Source: Trifolium pratense
Lineage: Eukaryota; Streptophyta; Magnoliopsida; Fabales; Fabaceae
Assembly (NCBI RefSeq): GCF_020283565.1
Contig: NC_060059.1
Span: 4,161,501 to 4,225,500, forward strand
DNA length: 64,000 nucleotides
Direction of reading: 5' to 3'
The notes beneath the pieces were generated by a model. That model was given only the letters and a program-made list of their open reading frames with translations. It was not told the origin of the DNA and did not search any database. Position 1 is the stretch's first letter. Each line of letters opens with the position of its first letter. Positions 47,561 to 59,039 of this stretch are shown here, one piece after another. The position numbers were made by a program, and so were the translations under genes.

Positions 47561-49390
47561 TCACATAAATAACCTTAGCAAGAACAAATTGTATGACGCA
47601 ATTACACCTCTCGAGCATTTGATCTTAAATTAATGATCGAAGTTGTTTAACTAATTAATTATTAGATGTGTTAGTATTTGCAACATCTAATCTTAAATCA
47701 ACGATTAAAATTGTCTCTAATGTATAACTGCGTAAACCTGCTTGAGATGAATAAACTATCAATAAGAGAGAAAATAATAATTAAAAATATGTGATAATCA
47801 TTGTATAGCTGCATTTGATAAAATTGAATATGAATATATAATTAAAAAGGGTGTGGGAGAAACATTTTTGTCGTATGAACCACCGCCAAAAGCAGAGCAG
47901 AGCAAAGCAAGCCCCTCTAGCCTTGTAATGTAATTGTAGGTGTAACATACATGTCTATTATCTGATCTTCCTATATTTATGCGATCATTGCCAATTTTGT
48001 TTGGATGTTCCCAATTCAGTTGACATCAATTTCTGCACTTGTGTGGTTCAAATTAGCTCTCTCCTATGCCAGCCAGCCAAGCAAGGATATAATAAATGTG
48101 TGTGGCGCACATTACTTCATTCATCAATGCCATTCCTTCATTACGTACGTCACACCAAAAACTCTTGTTTTTGGATTTGGATGGATGCTTTATTTTTTAT
48201 TTATGTGTGTGTTTGATGTGCTAATAAAATTAAAATATTATACATTACAACTTCAATGATATACTATGATACTATGTGTTAGATTGTAAACTTGTGTATG
48301 AGATTGAACAAACTTGAGGGGTGAGTGACCCAATAAAACTAAAATTCTTATATTTTACTAAATCACATGTAAACTTTTTGTCCTATGTACAAATTGTATA
48401 CTAAAATGATTTTTTGTCTACAAAACATCGTACAAGATTAAAAGAAAATGTTCGAATATCATAAAAGTTTGTCTTGTTCTGTGTTGTCTTATTTTGTCTT
48501 GTAATTTTTATATACTGTTGCTTTTGCAAATCAAATGAACCTTGTGTGTATGTTTAAATTTCTAGTTATTTTGACATACTTACAATAAACTATAGTAATT
48601 TAGATAAATTCATCTGATTTAGCACTTTCAAATAAAGTGTTTGTTGCAATTCCTCCTGAGGCCTAAGATAGTTACAAGTAGTAGTAACTATTTTTTGATT
48701 GAATATAGCAAAATCAAATAATGTAGACTAAAAGAGATATGACTTGAGTTGCAAAAATTTTGTTGTTTGCAAAGGTTGTTCACCAAAATAATTTACCCAC
48801 TTGATGTCAAGTAAATTAAACCCTTAAACTAATTAGCAATTAGCAATCAAAGCATGAAGTGTCTAAGGGAGGTGTTTTGCTTAACAATGAAGAATAACAT
48901 TTGGTTAACATCTTGTGTTCCTATAGCAGGCTATTATTGTATTAAAGTTCCACATTAGTAAAAAAATTGGATCGTTCAGCGTATATATTTAGATACCTTC
49001 ATTTTATGAACTAGTTTTTGAGAATGAGATTCGGTTTCAGAAATACTTTTTATAGCTTTGTTAATTTCGTGGTAGAAATGCTTTCGGATGCTAAAAATGG
49101 AGCTCAATTGCAGTTCTAAAAAAGGAGCTCAATTGCAGTTCTAAAAAAGGAGTAGAAGTTACAATTGGAGCTTTTAAAAATCATTGTTTCACATTTAGTC
49201 AATAAATACTCAGTGGCAGTGCCTCTGTTGCTAACACTTGTACATGAACTTGATTAAGAAAACTAACTTGTACAATTGGAGAAATAAATACATATATTAT
49301 TTGTTATGAAATTGGATAGTGGTTCACAATTAAAGGGAAATTCATACATATACTATTACAAACTGTTTGATAATTGACTTAAAGCATCTC
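47561..49390. other. Intergenic, nothing recognised
   Basis: No gene seen. A 25-bp tandem duplication (GGAGCTCAATTGCAGTTCTA plus five A) lies at about 49099-49147. Confidence 0.45.
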
Positions 49391-49614
49391 CATTAATTAA
49401 AGGATTTGGATTCTATGAAGTCGACTGCATGCAGTCAGCAGATTTGCACCGTCTGATCAAGATCAGACGGCTCAGATTTTAAGGTCAGATTTTAATTATA
49501 AAATATGATTTTAATATCTGAACCGTCCGATCTTGATCGAACGGTTTACATATGGCTGACTGCACTGCAGTCAGTATATTTATGAATTCACTGAACCCCT
49601 ATCCTTAATTAAAC
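49391..49614. mobile_element. Foldback MITE
   Basis: Outer arms TTAATTAAAGGAT / ATCCTTAATTAA, then GACTGCATGCAGTCAGCAGA against TGACTGCACTGCAGTC, then inner arms ACCGTCTGATCAAGATCAGACGG and ACCGTCCGATCTTGATCGAACGG-like sequence, given here only in part as ATCAAGATCAGACGG. The element is nearly palindromic over its whole length and non-coding. Confidence 0.75.
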
Positions 49615-50053
49615 CATTTGATACAGGAAATTTAACTTTAGTAACAGAGTTCATGATGTTAACATAAGCTGCCAAACTGATCCAAAGTCATGAGCAGGGT
49701 ACACAAACCTAAACCGACACATTTAGTTATATTCATTCGCTTCCATTTTTCAACTTATTATTAATGTCTACGCGTGAATGTCAATATTGTGTTGTGTATA
49801 GTGCCTGTATGTACCAAAAGTTCACTTAGGTTGCCGGCATTTGAATTTTCATGCATTCAAGCAAATCACGCCGTTTATGAAAGATCAACAATTAAAATCA
49901 ATTACTTGAAATAATGAAAATTTTGTACTACATTGATTTCAAATAATGTACAATTGTAAAGGGTGTAGAATTCAATCTCATCAATCAAAGTAAGAAAAAT
50001 GAAAAGTAGCTAGCAACTCTACCAATTGAGAAAAATCAATACACTATATATGA

Positions 50054-50715
50054 TCACTTGTTAGCTTCAAGCCAATCAAGAATACCCTTTTCTGCTTCTG
50101 AAAGCTTCCCATCTTCTTTTGCTCTCAAACTTCCTTCTATGAATTCAAAGTAATCCTTGTAATTACGCTTGTAATAACTATCCACTCTCTACACAACACA
50201 AAGTCACATTAAATTATTTATTAAAATATGACATACTACAAAATAAATAAAAATGTCACTTAAGAGTGTTACATACCTCTTTGTCATTTTTCTCCTTGTT
50301 TTCCTCTGTCTTCTTCAAATATTCTGATAACACAATTTCATTACAATGTTTTTGAGTTAGCAATTAGACCACTAAAACATGTTCAAGTGGCATGGCCAGT
50401 GAAACATTGACACAGACATGAACATCGGGCACAACACTGACATGTCAACATAAGCAAGATAAAAGAAGTACAAAAAAGAGTGTTAGGCATAGATATATAT
50501 TATATACTTTGAAGAAGCAGAGTCCTTGATTCAGGGTCTTGAGTTGCAGCAACAACAGTGGATAAGACAAGTGCTCTCCTTCCAAATCCAACGTTGGTGC
50601 TACTTAAGGTTGGTTTAGCTTGTTTTCTATTATGAACTGCTTGCACATTTGATGATGCATACTTGTTTACTGTAACTGTTAGTGCCATTAACATGGTTTG
50701 TCCTATGGAACTCAT
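50054..50715 (-). CDS. Small, probably plastid-targeted protein of unknown function
   Basis: Three exons on the minus strand: 50715-50508, 50323-50277, 50188-50054 (390 nt, 129 aa). The first 45 or so residues are rich in Ser, Thr, Val and basic residues with few acids, like a chloroplast transit peptide. Then follows GRRALVLSTVVAATQ, and a mature domain that is highly charged and helical: LLLQKYLKKTEENKEKNDKE, then YYKRNYKDYFEFIEGSLR and LSEAEKGILDWLEANK. This pattern looks like a conserved plant protein, but I cannot name it. A second Met nine codons in (MLMALTV) could be the start. No metal-binding or catalytic motif is visible. Confidence 0.8.
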
Positions 50716-51049
50716 TGCTTATACTTTCTTCCCTCTAGTATGTTTTGTTACATAAGCATGACTTATCTTTGAATGGATAATGAATATGTGGTAGCCTAGT
50801 ACATTGTGCTCCATATGCATATAGGGACAAAATCTCTATATTATGGAATGAAAAAGTAAAACAATTTAAATTTCCTTTACTTATTCATGATTATATTTTT
50901 TTTTTTCATTTTTACAACTAAATATTATTTTCACCATATTCTTTACAATTTTTCAAAACATATTTAATATTTCAAAAAGTAGAAAATGATACATTAATTT
51001 TGTATTCTAAGCTTTTAAATATAATTATAAAGGGTAAATGTGTGTTTTA

Positions 51050-51365
51050 GTTAAAATAATAAGGGTAAAATTGGAAGAAAAAATGATAACATATAAGTTA
51101 TAAGTTCATAAGCTAATTGAAATAGTGTTTGAAAAATAAGCGCTATAAGCTAGTAAAATAAGCTATAAGCTCGTGACGAAAACGAAAAATATCAAAATTT
51201 TCAAACCAGTAGCATGTAATAATAATAGCGCACGCCCACCGGTGGACGCGAGCAAGCGCGTGTACGCGAGCGGACTGTTCCCAAACCGATCTTTTAGCTT
51301 ACAAGATATAAGACATAATTGCTATAAGCTAGCTTATCGTGATTGCCAAACAGAGCCTAAGCCAA
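51050..51365. mobile_element. Tourist-like MITE remnant with a GC-rich insert
   Basis: Many AAGCTATAAGCT/TAAGCTTAT words in both orientations and a right end TTGCCAAACAGAGCCTAA, the inverse of the GTTTGGC-type terminus seen at 61205. The left end is unclear. A 65-bp GC-rich stretch (51228-51292) interrupts it. Confidence 0.5.
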
Positions 51366-51654
51366 TAATTTTTATAGAATTTTAAAAATGTTTGAAATTT
51401 CATCCAACAATTTCAAAATATAATATGTTTAATAAAATTGCATATATCCAAGTATCAGCTTATTATTGTAAAACAAAAAAATTAAAACCATCCAACTTTT
51501 ATAAAATTTGAGGTCTACATAATAATATAAAACTTATACATATATCTATCTGAAACATAATGTGTCCTAATCAAGGGATCCAGGTCTGCTGCTGCTGCTA
51601 AAAAAGCACACAGTTATACACAGTAATTAATCACAGCTGTTCCCTAGCCAAGTA

Positions 51655-53919
51655 TTACAGTATGCGCCTTTTCTTGTACCAAAACATGGCAAGGAAGTAT
51701 AAGATTATGCAAGTAGCAGTGCATCCAAAAACTGTCTCCAAGAATGCTGAATTCGCTTTAGCTTCAAATAGGTCAATGTGAATATTCATTCCAAAAATAC
51801 CTGTCACAACAACAAAGAAATTCACAATCACACTTGCTGTGCCTATCTGAACTCCTGCTTGTAGAATACGGTTCTGTTTGTCATCCAATGTAATGTTTAT
51901 GTAGTCCTCCGTGTCCTCGACATATTCAGCTAGCTTCAATTTCAAAAATAAGTGTCGTTTTAGTAAAGAATTGTTAGTTTATGTAGTGTTGGTTTATTCG
52001 AAATTTACACTTAATTAAGATTGCGTACCGCAGATAATTTGTTCAATGTGGCTCCAATTTGGACAAAGTATGCTCCTAAAAGCATCTCAAGTTCCTGAAC
52101 ATTTGGTACACCACTATAGACAGTAGCAGCTTGGGTTCCAGAGATTTCACCACCAACATTTTCATAATCTTCACCATCAATTAAATCTTCTACTGGTTCC
52201 AATGATATTTCAGGATGAGTCCTAAGAAAATAGTTAAGAATGTAAGACATACAGTATTTGTTATGTTTTAGCATATCAAACAGATCCTATATATGCATAT
52301 GAGATTAAATACCTGTCAACTATATCTTGTTGAAGAACTTGATTCGCCGTCATGTCATCCCCATTATTATTGATGGATGAAGCAGCAGAAAAAATTTCAA
52401 ACTGCTGTTGAGCCAACTTGTCTGTCAGATATAGCTCAGCCATATCTCCATCATCATCCAACAAGTTTTCTAGTTGATCCCTTACCTGCAAATGATCATA
52501 AGTTAATTTGCGCTATCCATCGAAATTATATGTAAACGACAACCAATAGAAATTGTTATAATTAAAGTCAAATATTTTAATAATTTGGTACTATTAATCG
52601 ACAGTGTAAAAAATCTTTTTCGGGACGGTATGTATGAATTAAATCATCAAAGACTAATTGGAATGGGAGACAAATTTCTAACCCTTTGAACACGAGAAGT
52701 TAAGGCAACCAATCGACTCTTAATATGGCGAACTCGTTCTAAATTAAGAGTACTAATCTTTGATGTTAGCTTATCTAAGGCTGGGAAAGCCTCCAATTCC
52801 AATATATTTGCCTGCAAAACAATAACATAAAACAGATTATAGAGCAAACAAATCAACAAAAATAATCAAACAACACACACAATGTGAATATAATTGTCGT
52901 TTGATTGTCGCTCCTTTTTCAATTGTCGTATATAATATAGTACACACACCTCATTTTCTAAGGAACTAATAACAGCTTCGAGGCATGACTCCAATACAAC
53001 AAATTCAAATGGAAGAATCTTCACATTGTTACTGCTATCTCTCTTTATTTCACTTCGATCCTTCCCATTTTGACCCTCCTGTAATTTTGATAATAATGAT
53101 AGAAACTAAATTAGAAGAGCAGTGCTAAACTATGAATCACGGATACTCTTTGGATTAGGCGTGAGTGTCGGATACGCGTCGTTGTCGGATACCGATACGA
53201 CACCGACTAATAATTATATTGAATTGTGTCATTTTTTCAAATTATCGGTGTCGACGTGTCAGTGTGCTTCACAGGTGCTAAAAATCGCATAACTTTTATT
53301 TTCACACAAAAAAAATATAAAAATGTAATTTTTGCTTGGTTTATTATACACAAAAATCTTCTTTTTTTTTTTGGGTACATTGGTTTATTATATATCTATT
53401 GCGGCCGGTACAATTCAAACATAAACTACTTCACAATCACTCAAATATTTTGATAAAAATCAATTTTTGACCGATTGAAACAAATACACAAAACATTAAT
53501 TTCTACTCGACAACATTGATCATGTCACCAATAAAAAGATCACAAACTACCTGAGGATGATCAGTAGTAGGAGCAGTACAGTGATGATTAAGAATCCTTG
53601 CATGAAGTTCATCAACAAAAGGGATAACAGAAGGATCTCTAGAATTGAGCAAAAGAACCTCATGAGCAGTAATGATAGCCTTTATTTGTTCCAAGTTTAA
53701 GACCATTGCTTTGTCACGTCCCACAATTGTTGAAGGGTAAGACAACATTGGATCAAGATTCCTAAGGTCCCTAGCTGTTAGTCCTGTCCGCCGCATTATC
53801 GACTGTCTCCCTGCCTCCACCATCTGTCTCTGCCCCTCACTGCTCATCATCAGCCATGTTCGTGCCATGCTTCCTTTCCTACCAATCTGTCGCCTCGCTA
53901 CCCTCTCTTCACCCATCAT
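51655..53919 (-). CDS. MRS2/CorA-type magnesium transporter
   Basis: Six exons on the minus strand: 53919-53551, 53078-52950, 52811-52683, 52485-52313, 52221-52029, 51933-51655 (1275 nt with stop, about 423-424 aa). The start is MMGEERVARR; the second Met is equally possible. The cytosolic part has ARDLRNLDPMLSYPSTIVGR, LNLEQIKAIITAHEVLLLN and the long helix region ending RDQLENLLDDDGDMAELYLT. Two C-terminal membrane helices follow, with the signature GMN at about residues 379-381 (VVTGIFGMNIHIDLFEAK). These are the marks of the family that lets Mg2+ through membranes as a pentamer. Membrane (plasma, vacuole, plastid or mitochondrion) cannot be told from sequence. Subgroup is not assigned. 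Confidence 0.94.
53150..53275. repeat. GTGTCGG-type repeat inside MRS2 intron 1
   Basis: GAGTGTCGGATACGCGTC and ATCGGTGTCGACGTGTCAG show the same GTGTCGG/CGACAC phrasing as 19137-19335. Limits are approximate. Confidence 0.5.
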
Positions 53920-54104
53920 TTTCTCGGACGAAAGAAAGAGTGTTGAAAAAAAATGTATTAGAGTGAATGTTGGTAACGCTTTTTATATTTGTACACAAGT
54001 CTTTTTGTAATGAATATAAAGTATATTTCCTTTTGACTTTCTTTCTTTTAATTAGAATAGCATTTAATTCACCAACGAATTGGTGTAACTGATAAGGTTT
54101 TGGT

Positions 54105-54781
54105 ATTTTTTTTGAAGAAATCAAAATGATATATATATTAACAAAAAACAGCCTACCTAGCACAAGATGTGTCAAGATAGCCTACCAATGTTTACAAAGA
54201 GTCGTAGAAAGAAATACAAATAATCATACAAGGCCCAAACATATCCAAGGACTAGACCATCAACTATGGTAGTTCAAGACTAAAGTAACACTCGTTGTCT
54301 TCAACCACCTATAAGAAAATAGTTTGATCTTGTCCAACAACTGATGAGGGGTACTGGTTGAGCCCCTAAATAATCTGTGATTTCTTTCCGTCCACACAAC
54401 TCAAACGCTAGCAAGCCAAATGAGTTGCAAAAAAGACCGACGTGCTCTAGATCCACCAGCAGAGAGAGTAAACTGAACAAAATGATCCCGTATAGAAGTA
54501 GAACCCGTCGATGATATGTCAATCCAAGTACAAACTAAATCCCAAATAGAACCAAAGGTACTGCACGAGATGAATAAGTGATATGCCGATTCAACCCCCC
54601 CACATCCAGATACACAATGAGTAGATGCATAAGAAAGAATGTCTCGAGTGACTAGGTTTGATTTAGTGGGTAACCTATCACGTAATAAACGCCACACAAA
54701 AATGGAGACCTTCAACGGGACCTGACGATGCCAAATAAGATGCTCCGCGTCATCCACAACAACCGGATCAATAGTAGTCAA
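54105..54781 (-). mobile_element. 5'-truncated L1-type LINE with a zf-RVT remnant
   Basis: It is flanked by a perfect 19-bp duplication TAACTGATAAGGTTTTGGT (54086-54104 and 54782-54800). The 3' end is a short A-run on the minus strand (T-run at 54106). The minus strand encodes a plant LINE zf-RVT fragment: LIWHRQVPLKVSIFVWRLL, then RLPTKSNL and CVSGCGGVESAYHLFISC (about 54500-54760). The frame then breaks before the 3' end. It is an inactive fragment. Confidence 0.92.
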
Positions 54782-54916
54782 TAACTGATAAGGTTTTGGT
54801 TGCATGTGGTCAGGGGTTCAATTCATGACTCATGCGTATGAAGAAAAATTGGTTGGGAGGGGAGAGCCTACTTCAAGTGCTCCACAGGTTTCATGATGGA
54901 GATTAGTCATCGCTAA

Positions 54917-55320
54917 CACTATGTTTGGATGCCAAAGAGATAGGAAAGAGAGAAATAGTGAAGAGAGAAATAAGAGAGAAGAGAGATAGAAGAGAAATTG
55001 GATGGAAATTTTATATGGTTTGGATGAATAGAGAAGTGAGAAGAGGGAAATTAATAAAAATGAGAAAATAACAAATTTATCCTTTTTTACAAGAAAATAA
55101 ACTAGTTGAATGAGGGTATTGTTGTAAAATTATTTATTTCACTACTTGTCACACAAATCTCTCCTAATATGGAGAGATTTATTTTTGGCAGTTACTAACC
55201 ATTATATTTCCCTCTTTCCTTATTTCTCTCCTCATCCAAACTATAGAAATAATTAATTTCTTTGCTATCTCTCTCTTTCTTATTTCTCTCTTTTGTAAAT
55301 CTACCTAAACAAACACAGTG
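54917..55320. mobile_element. PIF/Tourist-like MITE inserted in the SINE
   Basis: 404 bp. Ends CACTATGTTTGGAT and (inverted) CACTGTGTTTGTTTAG; TAA on both sides (54914-54916, 55321-55323). The interior is purine-rich (GAGAGAAATAAGAGAGAAG) on the left arm and pyrimidine-rich on the right, so it folds back on itself. Removing it restores the SINE sequence. Confidence 0.88.
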
Positions 55321-55739
55321 TAACAGCGGTGGAAACCTCGTATCAATATCATGGTAACCCAAAAAAAATAGTCTTCAATTCAATGTATTCAATGATATAG
55401 TTTTTTGTGTTTTTGTATTGCGGAATTTGGTGGAATATGTTTTTATAGAGTAAAATCTCTTGAAATATATTGCTATGTGAAGAATATTTTCAAAGTTCTT
55501 ATTTTATCCATCATAACTGTATGTATAGACCTACAAATAAAACAAACTTTTAAATCATATATTTTATAAAAATAAACTAATCCTAAATATTTTAAGCATA
55601 TCCTAAAATTTCTAAACAGAAATATAAATATTAAATTCTAATATTACCTTATTTTAAATATAATAATTAACGTATTTTTTAATAATTTGTAAATTTTATT
55701 TCCTTTTGACTTTCATTTAATTAGAATAGTCTTTAATTC

Positions 55740-55879
55740 GCCTCTCTGAGTGTAGCTCGGTTGGTATGGATATCGCACTATATGTGCAGGAGCCCGGGTT
55801 CGAACCCGGGACACTCCACTTATTTACCTTTAAGGTGAATTTTCTAGCCATTAGACTACTTGACAAATTTTAAAAAAAA
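55740..55879 (+). mobile_element. tRNA-derived SINE (first family)
   Basis: Box A TGTAGCTCGGTTGGTATGG and box B GGGTTCGAACCCGGG are followed by the body ending TTCTAGCCATTAGACTACTT and an A-run. Perfect 15-bp duplication AATAGTCTTTAATTC (55725-55739 and 55880-55894). Same family as 18612-18754. Confidence 0.92.
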
Positions 55880-55894
55880 AATAGTCTTTAATTC

Positions 55895-57059
55895 AATGCA
55901 TTCAACTAGGAAATTAATGCACGTTTGATCGCTTATTACACCGACTTTTTTTGGCGTTTTATCCTTTTTGAATGCGACTATAATGAACCAACAAATCTAA
56001 GCTCAATTCAATCGCACAGTTGCACGGTGATTTTATGAGTTTACAAACACGTACTTAGATTCGATAAATTTATGTAAATACTGAAAACATTTAGTTTTAA
56101 TTATGGTTTACCAAAATCAAAAGGTAGATTGATCTATTTTTACCGAAAACAATCAAATTTTAAGTCAACATCAAATACGATGACAACAACAGTAATACCT
56201 AACTAGATTTTACGATAGAAATCAACTTTTGGCATATACTCTCCAATTTTATATAAGCAACAAAAATATCTTATTTTATGGTCTCAACTCTCAAATATAA
56301 ATAACTCAAAAAATAAAAAAATAAAACTCAAATATAAATTGTTCCTGCTAGAGAACAAAGGGTTCTATTCAGTAATAGATGATTTCTCTATCACTAAGTG
56401 TGATGGTTTTTCTGTGTGTGTGAATTTGGAACGTATTTTGACCATACCTATATGTAAATAGGCTCGTGTAGGTGACGGTTTTGCCTTTGGAGCCCCTATT
56501 CTCCATGTTCTCAGGTTCTCCTCTGTGGAGTTCGTGGGTGTTGCTGTTTATTCCCGCCAGGTTCATGTTTATCACGTGGCATTGGGGAATAGATCGTGGG
56601 CGAACCAGATCGCGTCTTTGACGACTTGGGCTTGCTGGGCGAATTGGGCCTGTTACGGTTTTTGGGCTGGCGCTAATATTATAATGGGCCTGAGTGAATT
56701 GGACCTTTATTTGGTCGCCCAGTCCATAAACAAAACTTATCTAGCAACTTTTCAGCATATACGCACTCCAATTTTGGCATATTGTTCAATTTTTTATTTT
56801 AATTTTAGCTACTATTGTGTTGATTGTTTCATATAAAATTAACAATTGTACTTTGTTTGTTAATTATTTTTTATAATTGATTTTATTTATTATTTTCTTT
56901 CACAATGATTTTAAAATGCATATAAATTGCACTTCACATTATTAGAACAGGTTAATTTTTAGTATATTACTATATGTTAAATGTGTCGATACACATAATA
57001 TTAACGAATCAGATTTTTTTGAATAAGCAACTCAAATCAAACTAGACTGAATATTATTT
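55895..57059. other. Intergenic, possibly retroelement-derived
   Basis: A GC-richer stretch at 56380-56740 stands out from AT-rich flanks and holds a 103-codon frame with no family motif. It may be LTR sequence, but no ends or target duplication are seen. Confidence 0.4.
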
Positions 57060-57260
57060 CACTACAAGAAAATGGTGTATTAATGGCAAATTGTTCTCAA
57101 AGACTTGTGAATTAAAATAATAGCATTGCTAACAGGTATACCCCTCAAAAAACTAGAGTGTGAAATTAAAATTCCAAGGGTTGTGCACCTCAAAAACGAG
57201 ATTGGGAATCACAAATTTGACTTTCGAAGGGTAACCCCTAAAAAATAGGAATCACAAATT
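57060..57260. mobile_element. Possible CACTA transposon end
   Basis: CACTACAAGAAAA at 57060-57072 is the classic left terminus of plant CACTA elements. No inverted partner was found in the window, so it would be a broken remnant. The right limit is arbitrary. Confidence 0.4.
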
Positions 57261-57349
57261 CTAAGGCTCGTGCTTACTCGCAATTTTATTTTTGCAATGT
57301 GTCTCTCTTTCTTCATGTCATCCTTTTGATCCTTCAGTCTTCAATCTTC

Positions 57350-57703
57350 TTAAGTAACAACACTGCTACTCCTTCTTGTTGGATACAAATGCAAAAGCTT
57401 GGTCTTGAGACCAATTTGATTGTTCTCAAAATGACAAGGTTGATCCTCGTCAATCTTCCCCATCTGTTTCACCTCAGTTTTGTTTCTAAACCCTGAAACC
57501 GATGGTTTTTGCCTTGTTGCAACATCGAGGTTGATGATCTTAGGCTTAGGCAAGTGTGGAATGTGATTGGCAGCAACAACACCATACCCACCGGCACATT
57601 CGATAACACTTTTCATGTAAAATTGTCTTGCTTTCTTTAGAATTCTTACAGGACCTAATAGGAAGTGCTTAAACTTACTTTGCTTTGTTGTTTTCTTTGT
57701 CAT
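57350..57703 (-). CDS. Small plant-specific protein of unknown function
   Basis: Single exon, 117 aa, starting MTKKTTKQSKFKHFLLGPVR. Residues about 10-45 (FLLGPVRILKKARQFYMKSV then IECAGGYGVV) match a pattern I recognise from a family of short plant proteins: a basic start, P-[IV]-R-x-L-x-x-A-R-x-F-Y-x-K-S and ECxG. The function of that family is unknown to me. The rest is basic with no motif. The basic amphipathic start could attach to a membrane. Confidence 0.65.
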   Translation of the reverse strand: MTKKTTKQSKFKHFLLGPVRILKKARQFYMKSVIECAGGYGVVAANHIPHLPKPKIINLDVATRQKPSVSGFRNKTEVKQMGKIDEDQPCHFENNQIGLKTKLLHLYPTRRSSSVVT

Positions 57704-59039
57704 TGTTCCTAGTTCCTACCTTCAACTATAGAATCCCCCCACAATTAATTTGAAAATCTAGTTTGATAATTATTTGGAGGAAGGGTTTGTTTGTGTATAT
57801 AAAAAGGAAGTTGTAAATGGTCGTGTGGTGCACTCGTGTTGTATGAGGAGTGGACTTACACTTAAAATTTTGCTTTGGACAGCAAGGTATGGCCTATAAG
57901 AGCATCCAAAAGGAAAATTGGATACTATATTAAATGATGTGCGATTCACGACATGAATAAAAAATACTGTATCAAATACTAAAAATAAATACAAATTAGT
58001 GTGAATTGTTGAGTAGTAGTATAAACCAATAAGGATTTGTTTATATTAAATGATGTTATGTGTGTACTAACGAGAAAGTGACAGTGATCCATATAAACCA
58101 ACTAACTTGCCAACATTCTCTCATAAAATTCAATTAGGCTGGAGATAGGATATTAAAGAATCATAAAATAAAAAGGTTAACACAGAAACATAATATGAAG
58201 AACATTTTTTAATTAAACACATGAAGTTATTATAACAGAACTGGCTAACCATAACTAGAGGACCGACAGCTATAGCATGACATGTATGATCATATGTTTG
58301 GCAAATGTAAAACTGTTAATGTAAAACAATTTTACAGACAACTAGTCACAATTTGCCAATACAACAAAAAATTTGATGAATTGCTATTATTAAAAATTGT
58401 TCTACATGGTGTAGCAAGTGCATCAGCGCGCAAGTGTTCGCTTCACAATATACGTAGGTCACTTGGATGGTCCAACATGACATCTTTATTTAGCATTTTC
58501 TTTTTTATGTTTACCTTTCTTTTTCGTATACCACTTTTGTATGGATATAATTTGACATGTAGGGAATATTTTTGTTTGAATTGTTCCTGATGCTTCTAAG
58601 AATTAGTAAGATGTTTATGAATTAAGCCTTGCATTGAAGAAAAAGAGTATTGGATAAGGGATGGGCTTGCTTTTCAATGGCTGTAAATACTCCCCATCCC
58701 TGAAATGCCTTAGTATCCATGATAACAGCTTGCAAATAACTCAGAAAAAGTATCATGACAAGTTATACTTTTACTCCATCTATATTCTAATCGGTCTTTT
58801 ACCACAGTTGGTTTTTATAAATTGACCAAGTTTTAAAGCATGGTTAATCCTCTCAATAAAAGAAGGCAAAGACTTGAACCTTTAATGCATTTTCTCTGAT
58901 TCCTGAACTCAAATACAGAAATGCCACTTTCATACCCGGTGTGAACTTAGAATAATTAAATCTAACAGACAAGTGCTACAAAATATATATTGCTTCTAGA
59001 ACATAAGCATGCCTGACCTGACATACATATACAGATGAG
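57704..59039. other. Intergenic, nothing recognised
   Basis: Between the small protein gene (whose promoter it holds) and the 3' end of the RsmE gene. No credible gene seen; a 102-codon frame at 58282-58590 has no family motif. Confidence 0.45.

Larger units (their letters stand above)
54071..55369 (+). mobile_element. SINE (second family) split by a LINE and a MITE
   Basis: Pieces 54071-54104, 54801-54916 and 55321-55369 join to the same SINE as 21321-21518: GAATTGGTGTAACTGATAAG, then GTCAGGGGTTCAATTCATGA, GGTTGGGAGGGGAGAGCC, and the end ATCATGGTAACC plus A-run. The imperfect target duplication is AATAGCATTTAATTCA on the left (about 54056-54071) and AATAGTCTTCAATTCA on the right (about 55367-55382). 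Confidence 0.85.

Noticed and set aside
56525..56836. A 103-codon open frame as a gene
   Set aside because: No family motif, no neighbour support, and it lies in what looks like retroelement-derived sequence.
57060..57072. A full CACTA transposon
   Set aside because: Only one terminus is present. No inverted partner and no transposase were found, so I report it only as a possible remnant.
58282..58590. A 102-codon open frame as a gene
   Set aside because: Composition follows the AT-rich background, with no recognisable domain or splice partners.
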